Positions 53,924 to 59,945 of a DNA stretch of 59,945 nucleotides are shown piece after piece; the first letter of the stretch is position 1; every line of letters starts with the position of its first letter. The stretch covers positions 1 to 59,945 of the forward strand of contig JANDLT010000029.1 in the NCBI GenBank assembly GCA_024330265.1, read 5' to 3'. The position numbers and the translations under genes are program-made. Source of the DNA: Pyrinomonadaceae bacterium MAG19_C2-C3. Its GTDB lineage: Bacteria; Acidobacteriota; Blastocatellia; Pyrinomonadales; Pyrinomonadaceae. Below the pieces are notes generated by a model. The model searched no databases. It saw nothing but the letters and a program-made list of their open reading frames with translations, and had not been told where the DNA came from.

Positions 53924-53951
53924 TGTTCGGGCAGTGCGTCTCTCCGCCGCG

Positions 53952-54016
53952 CGTTTCTCCTTCTCCCACTCCTTGCACGCCCGGTTCACCGTCAATAAAC
54001 TTGAAGGAGAGAAACG
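53952..54016 (+). promoter_or_regulatory. Leader hairpin covering the ribosome-binding site
   Basis: CGTTTCTCCTT (53952-53962) can pair with AAGGAGAGAAACG (54004-54016), with two bases bulged, and this would bury AAGGAG. Expression of the small protein may depend on opening this stem, for example by heat or a ligand. Confidence 0.4.
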
Positions 54017-54031
54017 AAAGCTGTGTTAGCC

Positions 54032-54283
54032 ATGAAAAACTTTAAGACCACAACGACCGCCGCCATACTTGGTTGTCTGCTCGCGGTCAACGTCTTCGCC
54101 GTCACCGACCAAGACGATAAAAAGCGACCGAAGAAAGACGACGGCACAGTTATCATCGAAAGGGAAAAGAAACGTCCGCCTGCCGATGACAAAAAAGGCG
54201 ACAAAGAAGAAAAGAAGCCGGAAAAGAAACCATCGGCGCAAGTTTCTTTTCCGTTCAATTTCTTTTCCTCAGTGCCATCGTAA
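54032..54283 (+). CDS. Small exported, highly charged protein
   Basis: An 83-residue protein. The signal peptide is MKNFKTTTTAAILGCLLAVNVFA. The mature part is strongly charged and lysine/aspartate-rich (DDKKRPKKDD, KKGDKEEKKPEKK), ending in SFPFNFFSSVPS. A GTG at 54023 is nearer to AAGGAG (54004-54009) and could be the true start. The upstream sigma-54 promoter and leader hairpin suggest regulated expression. No family is recognised. Confidence 0.65.
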   Translation: MKNFKTTTTAAILGCLLAVNVFAVTDQDDKKRPKKDDGTVIIEREKKRPPADDKKGDKEEKKPEKKPSAQVSFPFNFFSSVPS

Positions 54284-54400
54284 AGAATCCCCGTTAGACG
54301 CATTTCTTAAAGCCCGTTCTCCCATTCGCTCTCGCTCGAAAATCTCGTCTGTCTCTCCCGTCGCATAACTTTTGCTTCCTAAATCAAAGGGTCAATTATC

Positions 54401-55039
54401 ATGTTCAAAAAAAATCGGGTTGCCATTCTATTTATCGTTTTAAGCTTGATGTCGGGACTTTCACTTTTCGCTTTTGATGTTGTCGCGCAACGTCGCCGTC
54501 CGGCTTCCAACGCAAACCGTCGCGCGAACGCGGTCGTGCCGCGTTATCTGCTTGCCGAAGCCGAAAGCATCAGCGGCGACCGTTTCCGCATTGCGACGCA
54601 CACTCCGGCGGGAGTTAAAATCATCGCCGTGTCAGAACCATCGCGCCCGATGCTCGATGCGATTGATAAAGGTTTCACCGATTTATTTGCCGCCGCGCGG
54701 CGGGCGAATTTTCGCCGCAACTTGAGTCACCAAAATTACACGGTCTTCATCGCGCGCTCCGACCGCGCGGCAAACAACGCCATTCCCGCCATCGCCGTCG
54801 GTGCGAGTCAATATGCCGGAACGCAATATGATCGCGGCGGTTTTATATACGCCGCCGGATTGGTGCTTGACCCGAACGCCAACGCTTTCATTATCGCGGA
54901 ACACACGCGCGATTTCCGTCCGGCTTCCGATGCCGTGCGCTTTGAAGGCGAACATATCGTGCTGTATCACAACGACCCTCGCCGCTTTGAAGCGACCGCC
55001 GACCACAGTCGCGGCGGCGGACACCCGATTTTGAAGTAG
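54401..55039 (+). CDS. Secreted protein of unknown function
   Basis: A 212-residue protein with signal peptide VAILFIVLSLMSGLSLFAF followed by FDVVAQ. The mature part has a basic, Asn/Arg-rich stretch, then a compact domain with LLAEAESISGDRFRIATHTPA and YTVFIARSDRAANNAIPAIAVGASQYAGT. The C-terminal EHIVLYHNDP and HSRGGGHPILK contain several His residues, but I see no metal motif I can name. It follows the small exported protein by 117 bp and may share its transcript. Confidence 0.7.
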   Translation: MFKKNRVAILFIVLSLMSGLSLFAFDVVAQRRRPASNANRRANAVVPRYLLAEAESISGDRFRIATHTPAGVKIIAVSEPSRPMLDAIDKGFTDLFAAARRANFRRNLSHQNYTVFIARSDRAANNAIPAIAVGASQYAGTQYDRGGFIYAAGLVLDPNANAFIIAEHTRDFRPASDAVRFEGEHIVLYHNDPRRFEATADHSRGGGHPILK

Positions 55040-55073
55040 TAATGAGCGATGAGTAAGGGCGGGGTTGGTGATA

Positions 55074-55099
55074 AAGAGCCTACGACATAAGTCGTAGGC
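55074..55099 (+). terminator. Terminator after the secreted protein gene
   Basis: GAGCCTACGAC and GTCGTAGGCTC form a perfect 11-bp stem around ATAA. The sequence continues CAATCTATTT, a weak T-rich tail. Confidence 0.6.
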
Positions 55100-55111
55100 T
55101 CAATCTATTTA

Positions 55112-55140
55112 TTGACACCCTACTCATTGACGAGTATAAG
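55112..55140 (+). promoter_or_regulatory. Consensus sigma-70 promoter of the second ROK gene
   Basis: TTGACA at 55112-55117 and TATAAG at 55135-55140 are separated by 17 bp, close to an ideal housekeeping promoter. Confidence 0.8.
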
Positions 55141-55170
55141 AAGCTTTGTTTTTAGTTCAAACAAAGCTTC
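55140..55170. promoter_or_regulatory. Putative ROK operator (XylR-like inverted repeat)
   Basis: GAAGCTTTGTTT and AAACAAAGCTTC are perfect 12-bp arms around a 7-bp centre, immediately downstream of the -10 box. The GTTT...AAAC core resembles operators of ROK repressors such as XylR. Its place over the start point fits autorepression by the ROK gene that follows. A leader-RNA hairpin is the alternative. Confidence 0.6.
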
Positions 55171-55206
55171 GATTAAAAACCGCGAACTTCACACCTCACA
55201 CTTTTT

Positions 55207-56460
55207 ATGCGGCGCATTGATTTAGAGAAAGCAGAGACGGCGCGTGCCAGCACGATGCGCGACATTAACCGCAAAATCGTGTTGAACTATGTGCGCGACC
55301 GTCAGCCGATTTCGCGCGCCGACATCGCCCGCGCGACGGCTTTGCAACGCTCGACCGTTTCAACCATCGTCGAACATTTGAGGCACGACGGCTTAGTCGA
55401 AGAGATCGGCAGCGGCGAATCATCGGGCGGGCGGCGTCCGACCTTATTGCAGTTGCGCGCCGAAGGCGTGCTGGCTGTCGGCGTTGATGTCGCTCCGACG
55501 CTAACGACAATTGTGACGAGTGACCTGAACGGGCAGATACGCGACCGCCGCGAATTTCCTACTTCATCGAACGCCGAAAAGATGACGGAAAGCATCATCG
55601 AAACTGTCAAAGACATGCGTCGCCGCGGCGACGCGAGACGCATGGCGGGCATCGGCGTCAGTCTGCCGGGACTCGTTGATGCCGCATCGAGCGAAGCGTT
55701 GTATATCCCTTATTTCGGCTGGCGCAATTGGAAAATCGGAAAGCACTTGCACGACGCGACGAATCTGCGCGTCGTCGTTGATAACGACGCAAACGCGGCG
55801 GCACTGGCTGAATTGTGGTTCGGCATCGCGCACGCCGAAGCCGAGCGCGATGTAATGCGCGATTTTATTATGGTTATCGTCGCGGAAGGCGTTGGAACGG
55901 GTATCGTCTTTGACGGGCAGATTTATCGCGGTGAACGTGGCGCGGCGGGCGAGTTCGGGCATATGGTCATCGGCAGCGGTGCCCCATCAACCTGTTCGTG
56001 CGGCAACCGCGATTGCTGGGAAGCCTTCGCTTCGGGGCGCGCGGCAGTCGCGCGTTATGAAAAGTTACGCGAAGGAAAACAACGCCGAAGCGTCAAGCAA
56101 AGCGACAATAAGAATAATAACGGCGATGAAGTCGAAATGAGTCTTACGCATATCATTGATTGCGCCCTTGACGGCGAGCAATCTGCGATAACCGCGTTGC
56201 AAGAAACGGCGCGCTACTTGGGGATTGGCATTTCCAATTTAATCGTCGGTTTCAGCCCCGAATCCATCATTATCGGCGGCGCGCTGACACGAGCGTGGTC
56301 ATTAATTGAGTCGCAACTCCAAGAAACCGTTGAGCGCAGCGTGCGGCGTGGTCTGCCGTCATCGCGCATCGCCGCTTCTTCGCTTGGCGATCAACCTACT
56401 TTAATGGGCGCGCTGAGCTTAATCCTCGCGCGCAAGTTCGCCACCTCTACGGCGGCATGA
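55207..56460 (+). CDS. ROK-family transcriptional regulator
   Basis: A 417-residue ROK repressor or activator. The N-terminal winged helix has SRADIARATALQRSTVSTIV and EEIGSGESSGGRRPTLL. The ROK domain has VGVDVAPTLTTIV, DNDANAAALAELWFG, the zinc motif CSCGNRDCWEAFASG and the terminal GGALTRAWSLIESQL. A charged Lys/Asn/Asp insert (residues about 290-315) interrupts the domain. The ligand is probably a sugar, but the ATP and sugar sites are not conserved enough to tell. The next gene is an alpha-amylase, a plausible target. Confidence 0.9.
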   Translation: MRRIDLEKAETARASTMRDINRKIVLNYVRDRQPISRADIARATALQRSTVSTIVEHLRHDGLVEEIGSGESSGGRRPTLLQLRAEGVLAVGVDVAPTLTTIVTSDLNGQIRDRREFPTSSNAEKMTESIIETVKDMRRRGDARRMAGIGVSLPGLVDAASSEALYIPYFGWRNWKIGKHLHDATNLRVVVDNDANAAALAELWFGIAHAEAERDVMRDFIMVIVAEGVGTGIVFDGQIYRGERGAAGEFGHMVIGSGAPSTCSCGNRDCWEAFASGRAAVARYEKLREGKQRRSVKQSDNKNNNGDEVEMSLTHIIDCALDGEQSAITALQETARYLGIGISNLIVGFSPESIIIGGALTRAWSLIESQLQETVERSVRRGLPSSRIAASSLGDQPTLMGALSLILARKFATSTAA

Positions 56461-56493
56461 GATGTGCATAAATGAAATAAAGACTTAACCGAT

Positions 56494-56548
56494 AAACTTT
56501 GTTGCGACGAAAAACTTAGTTGCATCAAATACTTAACGGCGATAGTAT
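56494..56548 (+). promoter_or_regulatory. Amylase promoter with tandem direct repeats
   Basis: AAACTTTGTTGCGAC (56494-56508) and AAACTTAGTTGCATC (56512-56526) are direct repeats 18 bp apart. The second overlaps TTGCAT (56520-56525), which stands 17 bp from TAGTAT (56543-56548). The layout fits a regulator binding two same-face sites at a weak sigma-70 promoter. Confidence 0.45.
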
Positions 56549-56640
56549 TTTATCGCTTTATCCGAGAACTAAATTAAAATTCAAGATTTCGTACTGCTTC
56601 TACCGCGCCAATCTTTTCAACACCATTAGGAGTATCGCCA

Positions 56641-58728
56641 ATGATGAATCGTCAGCCGTTGCAACACCTAGCTGTCGCGGCAGTGCTTATTTGTAGTCTT
56701 GTCTTGACTTCGATTTTCACGGTCAACGTGTCGGCGCAGAACGACACGATGATGCAAGCCTTCTACTGGGATGTGCCGGTTGATGATGTCAACAAGAACG
56801 GCTCTTGGTGGAATAATTTGAACGGCAAGGCGAACGAATTAAGCCTCGCCGGTATCACCGGCATCTGGACGCCGCCGCCGTCGAAAGGGAATTTCGGCAT
56901 TTATGATATGGGCTACGGCGTCTTCGACCACTTCGACCTCGGCAACTACACGCAGAAGGGCAGCACGGAGACGCGCTTCGGCAGTCGTCAAGAGTTAATC
57001 AACATGATTAACCAGATGCACGCTAACGGCATAGAGGTTTATGCAGACATACTTCTCAACCACATCTATACCAACGACAGCCAAGCAGAGGCGAACCCTG
57101 CGGTTAAAACCTACGTCGCCAACGAAGCCTTCATCAACGGCGTGCAGCGCGCCTCGTATCCGACCAACGAGATTTTATGGCGCATCCCTAACGCGCAACC
57201 GGGCGACTACTACATCAAGATTAAGGGCTACAATCTGGATTGCGCCGTCAGCAACACGGAGCGCGCCTACGATTTGACGATTAACTGGACGGGCGCGGGC
57301 GACTCTCCCCCGCAGTATCCGAATAATATCTACTGGGAATCGGAGCCGAACAACGGCAACGGGCAGACCAACACTTTTCCCGCTTCGGGCAAACACATCT
57401 GGGCGCACGTCAATCAGTGCGGCGACATAGACGAATACAAAGTTACGTTGACCACGACGCGCAACATTGACATTCGCCTTCTAGCGCAGCGCGAAACGAG
57501 CGGGCAGCTTCAGTACGCCAATCAAGAGAACGGCTATCGCGTGTTTGAGGTTTATCACAACGGCGTCAATCTCGCCGCGACGACTTTACAGGCGCGCACC
57601 AACACGGGCGTCTCTTTCGTCAACCACACCGGCACGGGCGAAGCGAACTGGACGTGGAACTACACGCACTTTCATCCGGCGGACGCGAATGATTTTCTCG
57701 GCAACGGCGGCTTCGAGGATTCCATTGAGCCGAATTGGAAACTGTTCGGGCAGGATTTCAATACCTACAACACGACGGTGCAGAACCGCTTGATTCAGTG
57801 GGGACAGTGGTTGACGAACACGGCTGGTTACGACGGCTACCGCTTGGATTTTGTGCGCGGCTTTCAGGAAGAGTTCGCTGCCAAGTGGATTAACAACATG
57901 CCGCGCAAGGCGAACGGTTCGCAACGGTTCGTCGTCGGTGAGTATTTTTCGAGCAATAAATACCGCGTCAAGAATTGGGTCAATAATGTCAACGGCTACA
58001 CGTTCAACGGCAACCGCGCCGATGTTGACGGCTTCGACTTTCCGTTAAAGAACACCTTGACACAGATGACAAACGGCAACGCCGCGAGTTTCAACATGAC
58101 AGGACTCAATAACGCCGGATTGATACGCGACAACACCGGCAACAGCTTGCCGGGAACATCGGTTGTGACGTTCGTCGAAAACCACGACACGGGCAAAGAA
58201 CACGACAAGTGGGTGACGAAAGATTGGCGCATGGCGTATGCCTACATACTCTTTGCGGAAGGTCGTCCGTGTCTTTTCTACCCGCACTTCTACGGCGTCA
58301 CTCAAGTGGACGCGGGCAACACGAGCCTCACCGTGACCGCCCCCGCGACTCTGCAAGCGGACATCAAACGGATGACTCGCCTGCGCCGCGACTACTTGGA
58401 CGGCGGCATGATTGTCTTGAGTCAAACGGGGAATCCGTATCCGGCAGGTGACACGGCGAATGTTTATGTCGCGCGTCGTTTCGGCAACGCGACGAAGCCG
58501 GGCGCAATCCTCGTCGTCAACAACCATGACACACAGACCAAAGGCGTGTGGGTTGACAATGCGCCGGGTGGTTCGGGATACGCGAACTGGGCGGGCAAGG
58601 TACTGGTGAACGCCGTGAGCGGCAGCAACCAAGAGACGCAAGTGCAGGCGGATGGTCGTGTCTATGTGCAAGCACCGCCGCGCGGGTATGCCGTCTATCT
58701 TCCAAAAGATAAGTACACGCCGTTCTAA
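56641..58728 (+). CDS. Secreted GH13 alpha-amylase
   Basis: A starch-degrading enzyme of 695 residues. The signal peptide contains VAAVLICSLVLTSIF and ends before SAQNDTMMQAFYWDVP. Region I is YADILLNHIY. The catalytic nucleophile is D403 (GYRLDFVRGF), the acid/base is E434 (VVGEYFSS) and the third acid is D516 (VENHDTGKEH). The MMQAFYW start resembles subfamily GH13_5. Between regions I and II, residues about 165-345 contain an extra beta-rich insertion (NILWRIPNAQPGDYYIKI-like and GDIDEYKVTLTTTR) well beyond a normal domain B. The C-terminal beta-domain ends in RGYAVYLPK. Confidence 0.93.
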   Translation: MMNRQPLQHLAVAAVLICSLVLTSIFTVNVSAQNDTMMQAFYWDVPVDDVNKNGSWWNNLNGKANELSLAGITGIWTPPPSKGNFGIYDMGYGVFDHFDLGNYTQKGSTETRFGSRQELINMINQMHANGIEVYADILLNHIYTNDSQAEANPAVKTYVANEAFINGVQRASYPTNEILWRIPNAQPGDYYIKIKGYNLDCAVSNTERAYDLTINWTGAGDSPPQYPNNIYWESEPNNGNGQTNTFPASGKHIWAHVNQCGDIDEYKVTLTTTRNIDIRLLAQRETSGQLQYANQENGYRVFEVYHNGVNLAATTLQARTNTGVSFVNHTGTGEANWTWNYTHFHPADANDFLGNGGFEDSIEPNWKLFGQDFNTYNTTVQNRLIQWGQWLTNTAGYDGYRLDFVRGFQEEFAAKWINNMPRKANGSQRFVVGEYFSSNKYRVKNWVNNVNGYTFNGNRADVDGFDFPLKNTLTQMTNGNAASFNMTGLNNAGLIRDNTGNSLPGTSVVTFVENHDTGKEHDKWVTKDWRMAYAYILFAEGRPCLFYPHFYGVTQVDAGNTSLTVTAPATLQADIKRMTRLRRDYLDGGMIVLSQTGNPYPAGDTANVYVARRFGNATKPGAILVVNNHDTQTKGVWVDNAPGGSGYANWAGKVLVNAVSGSNQETQVQADGRVYVQAPPRGYAVYLPKDKYTPF

Positions 58729-58960
58729 GTTTTGTCGCAAGATTAACGATTTCTCATTTGCCATCGTTTGCCATCGTCTGCTTTGAGCGAAAGCGAAAAG
58801 TGAATTGTGAAAACGGAAGCGAATAAGAAGATTGAAACTGGTTTGTATAGAAGCATTAGGTGCGCCCGACATAGAAATTAGCAGTAAGGGCTGCGTGTGA
58901 ATTGCGAGGCAAACTTTTAGGTGTAATTAAACTTTCCGTCAACAGGGAACCTTGAGCATT

Positions 58961-59945
58961 ATGACTACAACAAAAAACTTTCTCTTTCTTTGGCGTCTTG
59001 CCGCCGTGTCATTGCTGCTTTTCATTTGCGTGCTTCCTGCCGCCGCTCAAACCAACAGAGCGGATATCACAGGCACGGTCACGGACACCGCCGGTGCCGT
59101 CGTTCCCGACGCCACCGTGACAATCACCAACGTTGATACGAACGCCGAGCGCACGGTTACGACTAACAGTGACGGCGTGTACGTCGCGCCGTTCCTCGAA
59201 ATAGGCAATTATCGCGTCAGTGTCACTGCGCCGAACTTCCAGACGACGACGCGCGAAAATATCAGGTTGCAGACCAGTGACCGCCTCGCCGTTGACGTGC
59301 AAATTGCGGCTGGCGGCGTCGGCACAAACGAAGTTACAGTGACGGCGGAAGCCCCGTTAATTCAAACCGAAACGAGCGAACGCGGCAGCATCGTGACCGG
59401 GCGCGAAGTCACCGAGCTACCGCTTAACGGGCGCAACTTCACGCAACTCGCCACGCTCACGCCCGGCGTTTCGCGCGTCACCATCGGTACGCTCTCCGAT
59501 GCCCGCGCCAACAACAACGGCGACCCGAACGCGGGCGGGCAGGGTCCCGGCGGCGGCAACCCGGTCGGCTCAACCGAATCGGCGCGCTTCGCACGCTCCG
59601 GCGGCGCGGTTATCTCCGCCAACGGGCAACGTCCGACGAACAACAACTTCTCCGTTGACGGCGTTGACAACAACGAACCGCAGTTCGGCACTATCGGCGT
59701 CTTCGTCAATCCCGACGCCATCGCCGAATTCAGGGTCACGACGAGCGTGCCGCCTGCCGAAGTCGGGCGCGCCGCCGGTGCGGTCGTCAACACCAGCTTC
59801 AAATCCGGCACCAACAATCTCAACGGCTCGCTCTACTACTACGGTCAGAATTCAGCACTTAACGCCTTTGCGCCGCTTATCAAGCGCGACCGCGCGAACC
59901 AGATTTCAAGCGGTAACCCGAACCCTGTGGGAAAGGCGGTGCAGC
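58961..59945 (+). CDS. Oar-like TonB-dependent receptor with carboxypeptidase-regulatory domain (partial)
   Basis: The frame is open from the ATG at 58961 to the right edge (about 328 residues, 3' end missing). The signal peptide LAAVSLLLFICVLPAAAQ is followed by a carboxypeptidase-regulatory-like domain (DITGTVTDTAGAVVPDATVT, TNSDGVYVAPFLEIGNYRVS). A plug-like region with ELPLNGRNFTQLATLTPGV and FSVDGVDNNEPQFG follows. This matches the large Oar-type outer-membrane receptors abundant in Acidobacteriota, which are typically about 1000 residues. Substrate is unknown, but the amylase next door hints at glycan use. Confidence 0.88.
   Translation, partial: MTTTKNFLFLWRLAAVSLLLFICVLPAAAQTNRADITGTVTDTAGAVVPDATVTITNVDTNAERTVTTNSDGVYVAPFLEIGNYRVSVTAPNFQTTTRENIRLQTSDRLAVDVQIAAGGVGTNEVTVTAEAPLIQTETSERGSIVTGREVTELPLNGRNFTQLATLTPGVSRVTIGTLSDARANNNGDPNAGGQGPGGGNPVGSTESARFARSGGAVISANGQRPTNNNFSVDGVDNNEPQFGTIGVFVNPDAIAEFRVTTSVPPAEVGRAAGAVVNTSFKSGTNNLNGSLYYYGQNSALNAFAPLIKRDRANQISSGNPNPVGKAVQ

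Noticed and set aside
1..59945. tRNA or rRNA genes
   Set aside because: I scanned for T-loop and anticodon-arm patterns and rRNA motifs by eye and saw none. A tRNAscan run would be decisive.

Overview
The window looks like a chromosomal stretch of an Acidobacteriota genome, most likely class Blastocatellia (Pyrinomonadaceae-like). This is an inference. It rests on the Oar-type TonB-dependent receptor at the right edge, the YCF48, NHL and other beta-propeller secreted proteins, the fused AroD-AroE, an arginine pathway with an N-acylornithine-type carbamoyltransferase, and two sites that fit the sigma-54 consensus closely. GC is moderately high, and most genes are housekeeping or secreted proteins in short operons. 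I see no rRNA, tRNA, CRISPR array, prophage or complete transposon.

Layout. 1-4.8 kb: a site-2 protease with CBS domains, then the c-di-AMP/cell-wall cluster cdaA-cdaR-glmM. 4.98-5.13 kb: a consensus sigma-54 promoter driving what looks like a short structured RNA with its own terminator. 5.2-8.8 kb: an unknown 535-residue protein, a palindromic repeat element, aroB and a small membrane protein. 8.9-17.1 kb (minus strand): mutS2-dnaG-rpoD followed by a B12-binding radical SAM gene. 17.2-18.3 kb: a toxin-antitoxin-like pair sitting inside a second, 'filled' copy of the palindromic element. 18.4-22.1 kb: a thioredoxin-NHL protein, topoisomerase IB and a dodecin. 22.2-32.5 kb: the arginine locus: ROK regulator and argH leftward; argR, argG, a P-loop gene, argC, argD, argF' and argB rightward; ARG-box-like palindromes lie between argH and argR. 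32.6-37.3 kb: a secreted unknown, an HtrA protease and a large YCF48-repeat protein. 37.5-45.9 kb (mostly minus): a multi-hairpin element, RNase HI, an SbcC/Rad50-like ATPase, Uma2, two small genes, lepA, an internally deleted IS630 copy and a NYN-domain gene. 46-51.3 kb: a lipoprotein, rlmB, a zinc-ribbon membrane protein, aroDE and a MoeB/ThiF enzyme. 51.3-59.9 kb: a secreted propeller protein, a small sigma-54-linked exported protein, a secreted unknown, a second ROK regulator, a GH13 alpha-amylase and the partial Oar-like receptor.

The main biological lead is the arginine operon. Its carbamoyltransferase has the N-acyl-ornithine fold motifs. At the two positions that I recall as setting acetyl versus succinyl specificity it looks like the Bacteroides N-succinylornithine enzyme. 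No N-acylglutamate synthase (ArgA/ArgJ) is in the operon, but an unrecognised P-loop gene lies between argG and argC. That gene is a candidate for the missing acylation step or another new arginine function.

The second theme is intergenic DNA. At least ten gaps carry short tandem repeats of different sequence that all have a 7-bp period, and many are arranged as inverted pairs that would fold into long hairpins. Three other palindromic element types are present: the 6.84-7.09/17.17-18.26 kb family, a small element with inverted ends at 33.26-33.37 kb, and a triloop-hairpin element at 37.49-37.65 kb.
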